Shown: positions 9,855 to 18,667, counted from the stretch's first letter. The stretch is 64,000 bases of DNA from Ignavibacteria bacterium (GCA_021286645.1 JAJTBZ010000064.1:1-64000); one strand, 5' to 3'. Numbers and translations: made by a program. The notes: generated by a model from the letters alone, not told the origin.

Positions 9855-10246
9855 AATTACTTCCATTTATGTAATGAACATAAACGCCTCTATCCGCATC
9901 CCGCGTCGCGGGTTTCTGATACAGGCGTTCTGCTAAAAAAATCCAGATGAATAATTAATATAAATATATTTTAACGGAATTAAAACGATGGAAAATGGGC
10001 TTGACAGTGATGATTTGCAATCTGAAAAACGCTTCGGTTAGTGATGCAGAAGGTTTTTTTTGAGGATAAATTGACAATTAATTTATTTTATTGCAAATTA
10101 TAGCAAGATATTCCGGGGCGATGTATAATAATGCAAATATATTAAAATTCAAACCAAAGCATAAAATATTATTTAAGTAACTTTGTATGCGAAATTAATT
10201 GATAGTTATTGAGAGTTTGGAAGAAATATTTTAGTGTGAGGATTAT
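9855..10246. other. Intergenic region between divergent lipoprotein and sulP genes
   Basis: 392 bases without a gene. The left part holds an extended imperfect palindrome (listed separately). The rest is very AT-rich. TTGACA hexamers occur at 10001 and 10071 on the plus strand, and TATAAT at about 10126, but none pair at 16-18 bases, so no promoter is called with confidence. No small ORF with a ribosome binding site and no tRNA-like fold was seen. Confidence 0.5.
9883..9929. repeat. Extended imperfect inverted repeat upstream of lipoprotein gene
   Basis: Outer arms AACGCCT (9883-9889) and AGGCGTT (9923-9929), middle arms TATC/GATA, and an inner GC arm CCCGC/GCGGG (9900-9904 and 9908-9912) with a GTC loop, separated by a 1-base mismatch and a 5x5 internal loop. 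No T-run follows on either strand, so it is not a normal terminator. It could be an mRNA leader hairpin for the minus-strand lipoprotein gene, an operator, or a REP-like element. Only one copy was noticed in this window. Confidence 0.6.
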
Positions 10247-11938
10247 ATGATGCAGTTCAAACTTCCGCCAGATTTGCAGCCCAAATTATATACGATACTC
10301 AAAAAGGGATATCGGAAAGAATCGTTCTTCGCTGATCTGAGCGCCGGAGTAATAGTTGGTATTGTTGCTCTTCCCCTGGCAATTGCATTCGCAATTGCTT
10401 CCGGTGTAAAACCCGAACAGGGGCTCTATTCTGCAATTATTGCAGGACTGGTGGTTTCGGTTTTATCGGGGTCGCGGGTGCAAATATCGGGGCCTACCGG
10501 TGCTTTTATTGTTATTATTTATGGAATTGTTCAGCAATATGGTTACGACGGTCTGGCGATTGCAACGATACTCGCGGGAATATTTCTGATTATTCTCGGC
10601 ATCGTGCGGTTCGGCATATTATTGCGATTTATTCCACACGCTCTTACGGTAGGATTTACCTCCGGAATAGCAATAATAATATTTAGCAGCCAGATAAAAG
10701 ATTTTTTTGGGCTAAAAACCGGGGCATTGCCTGCCGAATTTATTGAGAAATGGTCTGTTTATATAAATACATTTTCATCCGTTAATGTATTCGCGTTAGC
10801 AGTAGGTGCGGCATCGCTTCTTATAGTGTTTCTCTGGCCGCGTTTAAATGTAAAAATTCCGGGCTCGCTTGTAGCAATTTTGTTAAGTACAGTTGCGGTT
10901 TCTATGTTTCATCTTCCGGTTGAAACTATCGGAACGCGCTTTGGGCAAGTGCCAAATACTTTGCCTATGCCAAAGATTCCTGCTCTGAGTTGGCATGTTA
11001 TTACGCAAATGGTTTCCCCGGCATTTACTATTGCAATGCTTTCGGCAATTGAGTCATTACTCTCTGCTGTAGTAGCAGATGGTATGATGGGAACCAGGCA
11101 CAGGTCGAACATGGAATTGATAGCTCAAGGGGCGGGTAATTTAATCTCTCCATTATTCCTGGGTATTCCGGTAACCGGTGCGATAGCACGTACGGCGACG
11201 AATATCAAAAATGGCGGCCGCACGCCGGTATCCGGTATCATTCACGCGATTGTATTAATCATCATTATGCTATTTCTGGCGCCGTATGCATCGCTTATAC
11301 CTATGGCATCGCTGGCGGCAATTCTTATATATGTTTCATACAATATGAGTGAATGGCGGAGCTTTGTAAAAACATTGAAAGCTCCGGTTTCAGACAGGGC
11401 TATTCTCCTTATTACATTTTTGCTCACATTGTTTGTTGATCTGACCGTGGCTATTGAGGTCGGGCTTGTATTTGCAGCCTTGTCATTCATTAAGAAAATG
11501 TCCGATGTTACCGAGGCTAAATTCCTTACAGAAGCAATTCGGGCATCGGGTGAATCGGAGGATACGAATGAAGTGCGTTTCCAAATGAAAGATATACCAC
11601 AGGGTGTAGAGATATTTGAAGTATATGGCTCATTGTTCTTTGGGGCAGTTGATCAGTTTCGGGAATCAATCAGGCAACTTGAAAAACCGCCGCGTGTAAT
11701 TATATTAGAAACCACAAAGATGCTTGTGATCGACGGAAGCGGGTTGAAAGCTCTGGAGGATTTACTTGGGCAGCTTGAAAAAAGTAAAACAAAGCTTATT
11801 GTTACCGGTATGCATAAGCAGCCACTGTTCGAGCTTACCCGTTCGGGTTTGCTCGATCAAATAGGTGAAGATAATTTTTATGGCAGTATTCCAGAAGCTT
11901 TGGAAAAAGCTAATCTTCGTCCATCAGGTCAACAATAA
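10247..11938 (+). CDS. SulP-family anion transporter with STAS domain
   Basis: 563 residues. N-terminal half to residue ~430 has many membrane segments with SulP signatures (AGVIVGIVALPLAIAFAIA near residue 33, SGPTGAFIVI near 85, and IPVTGAIARTATNIKNGG near 305). The C-terminal ~120 residues form a cytoplasmic STAS domain (VEIFEVYGSLFFGAV, then MLVIDGSGLKAL). SulP members move sulfate, bicarbonate or other anions with sodium or protons; the substrate cannot be told from sequence, and no carbonic anhydrase or sulfur-assimilation gene is beside it. Start ATGATG at 10247 follows GTGAGGA. Its last 29 bases overlap the 3' end of the convergent AI-2E-type gene. Confidence 0.92.
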   Translation: MMQFKLPPDLQPKLYTILKKGYRKESFFADLSAGVIVGIVALPLAIAFAIASGVKPEQGLYSAIIAGLVVSVLSGSRVQISGPTGAFIVIIYGIVQQYGYDGLAIATILAGIFLIILGIVRFGILLRFIPHALTVGFTSGIAIIIFSSQIKDFFGLKTGALPAEFIEKWSVYINTFSSVNVFALAVGAASLLIVFLWPRLNVKIPGSLVAILLSTVAVSMFHLPVETIGTRFGQVPNTLPMPKIPALSWHVITQMVSPAFTIAMLSAIESLLSAVVADGMMGTRHRSNMELIAQGAGNLISPLFLGIPVTGAIARTATNIKNGGRTPVSGIIHAIVLIIIMLFLAPYASLIPMASLAAILIYVSYNMSEWRSFVKTLKAPVSDRAILLITFLLTLFVDLTVAIEVGLVFAALSFIKKMSDVTEAKFLTEAIRASGESEDTNEVRFQMKDIPQGVEIFEVYGSLFFGAVDQFRESIRQLEKPPRVIILETTKMLVIDGSGLKALEDLLGQLEKSKTKLIVTGMHKQPLFELTRSGLLDQIGEDNFYGSIPEALEKANLRPSGQQ

Positions 11939-12995
11939 ACTTCAGGTTCTGATTATTGGAATTTGAGATAATGATTTTAATTATGGCGGTTAGTGGGATT
12001 GCCAATAACATTCCCACTATACCCCAAATATAACCCCATAGCAGTACTGAAAGCAATATGATAATGGGGTTTAGTCCCAGCCTCTTACCGATCAGCATGG
12101 GTTCAAGGATATTAAAAAACAATGTCTGAATCAGTGCAATCAATCCGGCAGTTAATAACCCGTAACCCAATGATTGATGTTGTATTGTCGCCATTACGCT
12201 TGGCAGTATTAATGCAATTACAGCACCAATACTGGGAATAAAGTTAAGAAGGAATACAAAAACACCCCAAATAAGAATAAAGTCCACGTTCATTGCAAGT
12301 AATAGCAAACCGACGCTGATACCCGCGCCAAGATTCATGGCGGTTTTTGCAACAATGTATTTCTGAATCTGCCGTGTGATTTCATTAACCGTAGATTCCA
12401 AGCTGGCGTAGGGAGCAGTTCTCCCTTCCGAATCTGCTGCCGCATCGGCTGCCTGCTGCTCCATCTGAGCAGAAAAACGCCGCTTAAATGCAACATAAAC
12501 TGCCTGGTGCCCGCTGACGATAAAGGCAAAGAAAAAAATTGTTAATAGTGCACTGCCGGTAATGCTGAATGCAGAACTGAACAAACTGCCGGCAAGTTCT
12601 TTGTAATCAATTTTGGCAATTATCTTTTGCAGAGAGAAAGAACGGAAATACGGGTCCTTTATTCCTAAAGAAGCTGAAGTATCGCGTACGATGTTATTAA
12701 GCGTGTTGGTATAGTTTTGCCATTCATTGGAAAATTGTAATACGGACTCAACCAGAATTCTTGAAAGGCCTACCGAAATAAAGAGTATTACGATTACATC
12801 AAATAGTATTACTGCTATAGTGGGTACTTTCTTTTCAAGGAGCGTATTGTTCAGCGGTGCAAATAAAAAATACAGGATATATGCGATTACAAACGGAATA
12901 AAAACAGCCTGAAGTTCTTTTAACACCAAGGCTAATATTATTGTGCCAATTGTAACGACGAAAAATTTAACCGTGCCATCAACGGGCTGTTTCAT
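11910..12995 (-). CDS. AI-2E/PerM-family membrane permease
   Basis: 361 residues from the ATG at 12995, which has GGAGT upstream; an in-frame extension to 13064 would run into the serA terminator and adds a non-hydrophobic segment, so it is rejected. Family layout is visible: N-terminal helix pair (about residues 10-60), a third helix, a soluble amphipathic loop with NEWQNYTNTLNNIV and a Glu/Ala-rich insert, then the C-terminal helix bundle with NFIPSIGAVIALILPSVMA, ILEPMLIGKRLGLNPIIILL and WGYIWGIVGMLLAIPLTAI. These hallmarks define the AI-2E exporter/YdiK/PerM family, whose members have been linked to signal export or Na+/H+ transport. The substrate is unknown here. The gene overlaps the SulP gene tail to tail. 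Confidence 0.9.
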   Translation of the reverse strand: MKQPVDGTVKFFVVTIGTIILALVLKELQAVFIPFVIAYILYFLFAPLNNTLLEKKVPTIAVILFDVIVILFISVGLSRILVESVLQFSNEWQNYTNTLNNIVRDTSASLGIKDPYFRSFSLQKIIAKIDYKELAGSLFSSAFSITGSALLTIFFFAFIVSGHQAVYVAFKRRFSAQMEQQAADAAADSEGRTAPYASLESTVNEITRQIQKYIVAKTAMNLGAGISVGLLLLAMNVDFILIWGVFVFLLNFIPSIGAVIALILPSVMATIQHQSLGYGLLTAGLIALIQTLFFNILEPMLIGKRLGLNPIIILLSVLLWGYIWGIVGMLLAIPLTAIIKIIISNSNNQNLKFIVDLMDED

Positions 12996-13038
12996 TTCCG
13001 ACTCCTGATTCACCAAACGAAAAATATGTAGGGGGTAG

Positions 13039-13071
13039 AAAAAAGCCGGTGCACGAAAATGCACCGGCTTT
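13039..13071 (-). terminator. Intrinsic terminator of serA
   Basis: A 12-bp perfect stem (13042-13053 with 13060-13071) and a six-base loop. Read on the minus strand it is followed by a run of six T (bases 13044-13039). It sits 20 bases beyond the serA stop. Confidence 0.9.
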
Positions 13072-13091
13072 AAGTTTATATGTAATATTTC

Positions 13092-14282
13092 TTATAAAGC
13101 AACATGGCTGACACTAAGCACGTTCGGATTATCTTTAATCATAATCAAACGTTCAGCAGGTACCTCGGATTGTAATTTCATGGTACACGATGCGGCAATT
13201 CCACCGTCAAATATAACGTTTTCAATTTCCTCGACATTGATATGAGCTTCACTGATAACGTTTAATACCGAGGCGAGAACACCCGGCCTGTCGTAGTGTT
13301 TTACAACAAGCTGATAACCTTGTTGCAAGTCTTTTGCTCTGTTAACCCAATGAGCAATTACGCCGCTGTTAACGAAATCTTTAATTATGCGAATTGTTTC
13401 GCTGGCAACTGCATTTTGTGCCTGTTCAGTAGAAGCACCAATATGGTGAGTAACATAAACATTCGGGTTGTTTTGCAGTCTTGAAGAAACAGTGCCGCCT
13501 TTACCTTCCGGTTCGCCTTTGAATACGTCGAGCGCAACACGGATTTTCTTTGTTTCAATTGCTTCCAGCATTGCATCTTCATCAATAATTTCAGCACGGG
13601 CAGTATTAATGAGAAATGCACCTGGTTTCATATGGCTGAACATTTCTTTATTAAATAAGCCGCGGGTTTCGGGTGTTAATGGTAAGTGAATGGTAATAAC
13701 GTCGCAAAGCGGTAATAATTTATCCATCTCGGAGAAATCTTTAATCAATTCTCCCTCTATCCGGCAAATATCTTTGCCGTAGACATTCATTCCAAATGAG
13801 GTAGCGCGCTTGGCAACTTCGCGGCCAATAGCACCGACGCCAACAATACCCAATGTTTTTCCGTGAATACCTTCAGCTTTTGAATACTCGCCTTTATTCC
13901 AAACACCGCTTTTAAAATCTGCTACGTTGTCGGGTATGCGTCTATCGAGAGCAAGCATAAGTCCGATTGCCAGTTCTGCCACTGCAATTGAGTTCATACC
14001 AGGGCAATTAGCAACATAAACGCCCTTTTGGTTGGCAGCTGAGATGTTAATGTTATTAACGCCTGCGCCGGCACGAATAATAAGATTTAAATTCTTACTG
14101 TTTTGAATAGTTTCAGCATTAACGATTGTTGATCTTACGACCAGAATATCGGCATCTGCTGCAGCGGCCGGTAAGTCATTCTCGCCAAGTTTAGGTTCAT
14201 AGGCAACATCCAGATCCATAGCCTTTAATTGATCTATATGTTGTTGAGGGAACTTATCGGCAATGAGAACTTTGACTTTCAT
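13092..14282 (-). CDS. serA: D-3-phosphoglycerate dehydrogenase
   Basis: 396 residues. It oxidises 3-phosphoglycerate to 3-phosphohydroxypyruvate with NAD, the first step of serine synthesis. Visible: NAD-binding GVGAIG at 148-153, catalytic Arg229 in NTARAEIID, Glu257 in LDVFKGEP, His280 in THHIGAST, and a C-terminal ACT domain (about 320-396) beginning QLVVKHYDRPGVLASVL, the usual site of serine feedback. The length matches the short ACT-only type rather than the longer type with an intervening domain. No serB or serC is adjacent. It appears to be transcribed alone, ending at the terminator just downstream. Confidence 0.95.
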   Translation of the reverse strand: MKVKVLIADKFPQQHIDQLKAMDLDVAYEPKLGENDLPAAAADADILVVRSTIVNAETIQNSKNLNLIIRAGAGVNNINISAANQKGVYVANCPGMNSIAVAELAIGLMLALDRRIPDNVADFKSGVWNKGEYSKAEGIHGKTLGIVGVGAIGREVAKRATSFGMNVYGKDICRIEGELIKDFSEMDKLLPLCDVITIHLPLTPETRGLFNKEMFSHMKPGAFLINTARAEIIDEDAMLEAIETKKIRVALDVFKGEPEGKGGTVSSRLQNNPNVYVTHHIGASTEQAQNAVASETIRIIKDFVNSGVIAHWVNRAKDLQQGYQLVVKHYDRPGVLASVLNVISEAHINVEEIENVIFDGGIAASCTMKLQSEVPAERLIMIKDNPNVLSVSHVAL

Positions 14283-14753
14283 AACAATCTCCGGTATTAA
14301 ATTTTACTAATAATAATTATAAACTTCTTTCCAAAAGTACGGAAAGCCCAAATAATCGCCAATCCGATTTTGGCTTAAATCGCGGGTAATAAAATTAACT
14401 TGGCAGGCAGCAGGGGAATTAATTGTATATGTTGTAATGTTATTAATAAATCCGGTAAATGCGGGGCTATTTAGCATGATAACCGAAAATTAATCATTTA
14501 TTAAAAATTATTCGTTTGGAAAATAAAAAATATAGGTTAAATTACGGTTAGTACAATGCTCATGTGTGCTACGTTACAGACTCGGAGGCCGGGGGGAATT
14601 TTTTATTCGTTTTTTTTGATATTATTTGTATTTTGAACTATTCGTTGAAGCGAGATGGTCCTTTCCAATTGTCTGCTGAGAAACTTGAATTGCTAAAGAT
14701 AAAAAATTGAAAATACACTTATATTTTATTCAAGAAAAAAAAGGAGAGTTACT
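14283..14753. other. Intergenic region upstream of the T9SS-like locus
   Basis: 471 bases without a gene between divergent serA and the GldL-like gene, so it should carry both promoters. It is AT-rich except for a short GC island (CGGAGGCCGGGGGG, about 14583-14596). I see no ORF with a ribosome binding site, no convincing -35/-10 pair and no terminator. AAGGAGAG at about 14740 is the ribosome binding site of the next gene. Confidence 0.5.
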
Positions 14754-15278
14754 GTGTCAGCAAAGCATACAAATCAAACAGGCCCCAAGACCGCATTCGG
14801 GCGCTTCATGGTTTATAAATTTATCCCTCAATATGCCAATAACGTACAGGGATTGGTATATATGGGTGCTGCATTCCTGATTATTATTGTTGGTTTACGC
14901 GGCCTCGGTACGGTTGCATATACCATATCAATTGTTCCGCCATTCTTGTTGGATAGCGCAACTCATAAAGTAAGTGCAAACTGGGTAATGATTGCACTCT
15001 TTCTGGAGTTTACACTTCTAATGACTCTGGCTGTTGTTACTATGTTTACACCCGAAGATATGGGTGCCCCGGAACCTTCTGAGCATGGGCACCAAGGTCA
15101 ATCGGAAGATATCGTTCGTATTAAACAGGCACTGAGCGAATTAAAAGAAGTTGCCGATGAAGATCTGAAGGTTCTGAATACGTACATTGAACAAATCAAT
15201 AATGTAAACAAAAAGTTAGTACAGACTAAAGCCGACTTTTTCAAGTCTCTTACAGAATTGAAAACGCTCTTTAAATAA
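14754..15278 (+). CDS. gldL: GldL/PorL-like inner-membrane motor protein of T9SS
   Basis: 174 residues starting at GTG 14754, with AAGGAGAG seven to eight bases upstream. Two hydrophobic helices (about 32-50 and 77-98) are joined by a short loop and followed by a charged, helix-rich cytoplasmic tail (110-174) with coiled-coil character. Helix 2 carries an acidic residue inside the membrane span (E85 in ALFLEFTLL), as GldL and PorL do; in those proteins the helix-2 glutamate is needed for proton-driven motion. In known systems GldL pairs with GldM to power secretion and gliding. The next gene has GldM-like topology, which supports the call. Direct similarity by eye is modest, so this rests on topology, the buried glutamate, gene order and the T9SS cargo at the left of the window. 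Confidence 0.6.
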   Translation: MSAKHTNQTGPKTAFGRFMVYKFIPQYANNVQGLVYMGAAFLIIIVGLRGLGTVAYTISIVPPFLLDSATHKVSANWVMIALFLEFTLLMTLAVVTMFTPEDMGAPEPSEHGHQGQSEDIVRIKQALSELKEVADEDLKVLNTYIEQINNVNKKLVQTKADFFKSLTELKTLFK

Positions 15279-15312
15279 GAATTGCAATTAAATACTGAAA
15301 AAGGAGATTAAA

Positions 15313-15939
15313 ATGGCAAAAGGCGGCTCAGGCGCTAAAATGCTGTACTTCGTACTGTATATAGTACTTATTACAGAGTTACTTATAGTTATTACAGAGC
15401 GCGACGAACTGGAAGAGACTGAAAATCACATCAGGCAGAATTTAATTGGCAGCATTGCTAATTCATATAAAATGCCTATTCAACTTTCGGTTACTCCAAA
15501 ATCTTTAGATTATAACGTCGCAGCCGAAGAAGAAAAAGATGCAACCATTGTTATATCGGTTTTAGGGTTAGTAGCTGATGAAGAGAAAAAATCAGTGAAA
15601 TTTTATGTTGATGTAGATCCTTCATCCAAAGCACCGGAAGGCTGGCCTTCTGGCGGTATTTCAACCGATAAACCTTCAGGCAACTACCGGGTTATGAACG
15701 ATGAGCAAGGCGGCGCGCGCTTCCTCGCGAAGTTAAAATCAGAAGGCGATTTCAAGTTTTCTGTTTACTGCCAGGTAGAGCGGAAATTCCCGGAATACCT
15801 GAAAGATACTCCATTGTTAGACTCACTGAAAGCTAAGGTAGGAGGACTAACACTGGCAACCAGTAACAAAGATAAATTCACGATTAGCGCGAAGCGTCAG
15901 GGTGGCGTAAAGAAAAAAGGCGCGGAAATCGTATTTTAA
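15313..15939 (+). CDS. GldM-like inner-membrane protein, N-terminal half
   Basis: 208 residues, ATG at 15313 after AAGGAGAT. One N-terminal hydrophobic helix (about 10-28) follows a short Gly/Lys-rich leader (MAKGGSGAK, then LYFVLYIVL), much like the start of GldM/PorM. The remaining 180 residues would face the periplasm and look beta-rich, with an ILIG-type linker after a charged ERDELEETEN helix. GldM normally has one such helix plus four periplasmic domains in about 515 residues; this protein is long enough for only one or two. The following gene is a secreted beta-rich protein, so together (about 565 residues) they could equal one GldM. Function as the periplasmic shaft of a GldL motor is inference. 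Confidence 0.5.
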   Translation: MAKGGSGAKMLYFVLYIVLITELLIVITERDELEETENHIRQNLIGSIANSYKMPIQLSVTPKSLDYNVAAEEEKDATIVISVLGLVADEEKKSVKFYVDVDPSSKAPEGWPSGGISTDKPSGNYRVMNDEQGGARFLAKLKSEGDFKFSVYCQVERKFPEYLKDTPLLDSLKAKVGGLTLATSNKDKFTISAKRQGGVKKKGAEIVF

Positions 15940-15948
15940 GCATAATAT

Positions 15949-15979
15949 TAGGCAGGTCACATCCTGCCTACTTTTTTTT
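15949..15979 (+). terminator. Intrinsic terminator inside the T9SS-like operon
   Basis: An 8-bp perfect stem (TAGGCAGG/CCTGCCTA, 15949-15956 and 15963-15970), six-base loop, then eight T (15972-15979). It lies 10 bases after the GldM-like N-terminal gene and 46 bases before the next start, so downstream genes either depend on read-through or have their own promoter. Confidence 0.85.
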
Positions 15980-16025
15980 ATGTAATTTTGAAACTCTATT
16001 GACAAAACACAGAGGTAGTATTTCC

Positions 16026-17099
16026 ATGAAAAAAATATTTTTTATTGCAATGGTATTATTTGCGTGCACGGGTTTATTACAAGCACAAAAAGTAACGCCT
16101 AAAGATACCATTCGGGTGGCTGTATTAGAAAATTTTAATGCTCCCTCTGCCGGTGCTCTGGTTATGGCAAATGTGCTGAAATTAGATATTTCGGCTGAAT
16201 TGCTGGATGCTAACTTAAAAAAATTGAGAGACATTACGAAGATTACACAACGCCCGAAAAAAGAAGATATGGCTAAAGCGGCCAGTGGTGGCCGTGGCAC
16301 AACTGTCTGGGCAGTTTTTTCAGATATGGTTGAAGAACCGGGCACTTATTATGTAAAAGCCAGTGTTAATATGTCGGGCGAGCTGGGATCGGCAAAGCAG
16401 GATGTGTATTTTATGGTAATTGCTTCGCAGCCAACTATTGCCGCGCCAGTGAAATTGCGCGATAAATACTTTTTTGGGGAGAAGGAAACATTTAGCTTTG
16501 CTACTGTAAACTATCCTGATCCCAACGCCTATAGCTATCAGGTAGCTGATGGCAGCGGCCAGATACTATATAAAGGTAACGGCCCTGTTGTTCGTATGGA
16601 TTCCGCGTTTAATATGGTAACCAATTGTGGTAAAAAAATTACCATCAAAGGCTTTTATCAGGGTAAACCATTCCTGTATAAAGAAGCGGGCAGCGAAAAA
16701 TCGCGTGCGTCTTCGTGGGAATGTAATTTACAGCAACCGGTAATTAGCGAATTCTGCGAATGGAAAAAAGATAAATCCGATGAGAATTATCTGATTAGTA
16801 TTGAAAATGATATGGCAAAACAGTTCTTCTTTATTTATACCGGAGATACACCTGGTGGATTTTCTGTAACAGTACCTGATATTCAGGGGTTACGGGTTGC
16901 TTCCGAGCCGGAAAACTTTATTGCCGGTGCATCGGTTCGCAAATCTCGTCCATTTGCCATTGTTGATATTAAAGTTAATGAAGAATTCATGAATCAGATG
17001 AAAGTTGGCGATTCACAGAATATTAAATTGCATGTTTCATTCCGCACTCAGTTTGGTGAAACATATAATAAAGATTTTTACGCAGTAGTTATAAAATAA
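16026..17099 (+). CDS. Secreted beta-rich protein, possible GldM C-terminal half
   Basis: 357 residues. The ATG at 16026 is preferred over an upstream in-frame TTG at 15999 because GAGG precedes it and it opens a clean signal peptide (1-20, ending LLQA-Q). The mature part appears to hold several Ig-like beta domains: around 95-130 with VKASVNMSGELGSAKQDVYF, around 140-230 with GEKETFSFATVNYPDP, and a C-terminal domain ending VSFRTQFGETYNKDFYAVVI. A GGRG stretch sits near residue 88. No catalytic motif. The position directly after the GldM-like membrane gene suggests it supplies the distal periplasmic domains of GldM in trans. This is inference; it may instead be a separate periplasmic partner. 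Confidence 0.5.
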   Translation: MKKIFFIAMVLFACTGLLQAQKVTPKDTIRVAVLENFNAPSAGALVMANVLKLDISAELLDANLKKLRDITKITQRPKKEDMAKAASGGRGTTVWAVFSDMVEEPGTYYVKASVNMSGELGSAKQDVYFMVIASQPTIAAPVKLRDKYFFGEKETFSFATVNYPDPNAYSYQVADGSGQILYKGNGPVVRMDSAFNMVTNCGKKITIKGFYQGKPFLYKEAGSEKSRASSWECNLQQPVISEFCEWKKDKSDENYLISIENDMAKQFFFIYTGDTPGGFSVTVPDIQGLRVASEPENFIAGASVRKSRPFAIVDIKVNEEFMNQMKVGDSQNIKLHVSFRTQFGETYNKDFYAVVIK

Positions 17100-17134
17100 A
17101 TAATAAATAGATTGAAAGGTATTCCGGGAGTTTT

Positions 17135-18652
17135 ATGATACAGAAAATCATACAAATGGTAATATTGTGTGGCTTTTTGCTGCCTGTATTTGGCCAAAAC
17201 CTGGATGAGCTGTTAGATCAGGTTGATCTTAAGCTTCGAAAGGATAAGAGATACTTAAACATCAATTATGTGGTGTTCCCCAATAATAAAATTGGCGAAG
17301 AACTGAAAAACCTTCCCCGATTGAATTATCGGGAGCCAATCTCATTCAAAGCAGCTGATAACATCACATACAATATTGTATTCCTGAAAGAGGCAGTTGG
17401 TATAGATTCGCTGGTACTCTTATATGTTGACCAGATTACCGATCGCAGCCAGGGAGATAATACGGGTATGTTTAGTGCTACCGGCGGCCCGCAAAGCGAT
17501 ACGGTAAAAGCTCTGAACTTTAAGGATTTGTATAATTTGCAGAGAGTTCGCCCGGAAGCATATAAGGCTTTATTAACAGAAGTTAACCGCTTTATTCGCG
17601 AAAATCCTGATCAGCAGCCCAGTTCATTGCTGAAAATTCTTCCTGATGAAGATATTAAGACCAGTTTGGGAGTTGCCTCACGTGACAATACAGATTATCT
17701 AAATTATATGCGTGCTAACTACATGCATTGGTACCCCAAAGCAAAAGTAGAAAAGAAAGGGAAACGCGGTGCGGCAGTTGCTACTGCAGATTCTATCAAT
17801 TATCGAATTGAAGCAGGTTTCTCCCGTTTTACTTTCTCGCATCGCTCCATGGATTTTTCTCTTGGTGGTGCCAGTATAGAATTAGGTACTTCAGAAAAAG
17901 TTCTTAACCTTGTACCGTATCAGTCAATGGCTGTTACCGGTGGATTTAGAACTTTGGTAAACATTGCACAAAAGAAAGAAGATATTGATAAATCATTTAT
18001 CATTGATGCCCGTCTGCTGGTGCGGCTATCGCTAAACTCGGAAAGCATGGCAAAGGTACCTTTCGCAATGGTTTCAAGTCCTAAACTAATGGTTGGTAAT
18101 GCCGCGGGTTTAGACGTAACACTTACCCGTCCTTTTGGTTTACCGGTAATCAATTTATTCGTTATGACCGGCTCAGAGCCTTCGTTAAAGAATCCCCCGA
18201 TGAGGTTGGTTAATAAAGATGGTAAATATGTAGCATATTACAATATATCATCCCTCGAAGGATCGATGTCGTTCTTCTGGAATACCAGCGAAACAATGAC
18301 CTCGCGTTTCCGTCTCGATGTTGGCGCGGGCTACTACGATGTTCATGAAGCGCAGTACACAAGCGCTTATAGCAGCACAATTGGAAAATCTCTGATTCAG
18401 GACGATTTTTATCCGATGATTGCTTTACATTTTAATTTTGCACCAGGCGGGGCCGATATATTTGGCGCGATGATCAAAACACTTGATAGCCAGGTGAAAG
18501 CAGAAGGCTGGCTTAAAGTTATGGAACTTGAAGGCGGCCACGTGTTCCGGTTTGCTGCTGCTATTGTATCACCTCCTTTGGCTCGTGAAAAGAGATTGTG
18601 GGAAAGTGATGGCGGCGCGTTAGTTGAAGTACGTTACAGATATGGTTTTTAG
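17135..18652 (+). CDS. Module protein A: exported, beta-barrel-like, unknown
   Basis: 505 residues, ATG at 17135 with GGGAG upstream. Signal peptide 1-20. The N-terminal ~200 residues are mixed helix/strand and end in a conserved-looking SRDNTDYLNYMRAN block. A basic linker (KKGKRG) follows. The C-terminal ~270 residues alternate polar and hydrophobic positions with many aromatics and finish in VRYRYGF, a terminal aromatic typical of outer-membrane barrels. It is clearly homologous to the gene at 20117: shared anchors are xDNTDYLxYxxAN, F/S-F-A/S-H-K/R-SMD, FFWNxSExxTxRxRxDxGxGxYD and the RYRY end. Position after GldL/GldM-like genes suggests a T9SS outer-membrane part. I do not recognise a named family. 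Confidence 0.6.
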   Translation: MIQKIIQMVILCGFLLPVFGQNLDELLDQVDLKLRKDKRYLNINYVVFPNNKIGEELKNLPRLNYREPISFKAADNITYNIVFLKEAVGIDSLVLLYVDQITDRSQGDNTGMFSATGGPQSDTVKALNFKDLYNLQRVRPEAYKALLTEVNRFIRENPDQQPSSLLKILPDEDIKTSLGVASRDNTDYLNYMRANYMHWYPKAKVEKKGKRGAAVATADSINYRIEAGFSRFTFSHRSMDFSLGGASIELGTSEKVLNLVPYQSMAVTGGFRTLVNIAQKKEDIDKSFIIDARLLVRLSLNSESMAKVPFAMVSSPKLMVGNAAGLDVTLTRPFGLPVINLFVMTGSEPSLKNPPMRLVNKDGKYVAYYNISSLEGSMSFFWNTSETMTSRFRLDVGAGYYDVHEAQYTSAYSSTIGKSLIQDDFYPMIALHFNFAPGGADIFGAMIKTLDSQVKAEGWLKVMELEGGHVFRFAAAIVSPPLAREKRLWESDGGALVEVRYRYGF

Positions 18653-18667
18653 TGAGGAGATAAGAGC

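Noticed and set aside
10001-10131. sigma-70 promoter from TTGACA hexamers and TATAAT upstream of sulP
   Set aside because: None of the hexamers pair at a 16-18 base spacing, and AT-rich sequence yields such matches by chance.
12996-13064. Extension of the AI-2E-type permease to an upstream start
   Set aside because: It would pass through the serA terminator hairpin, and the later ATG has GGAGT upstream.
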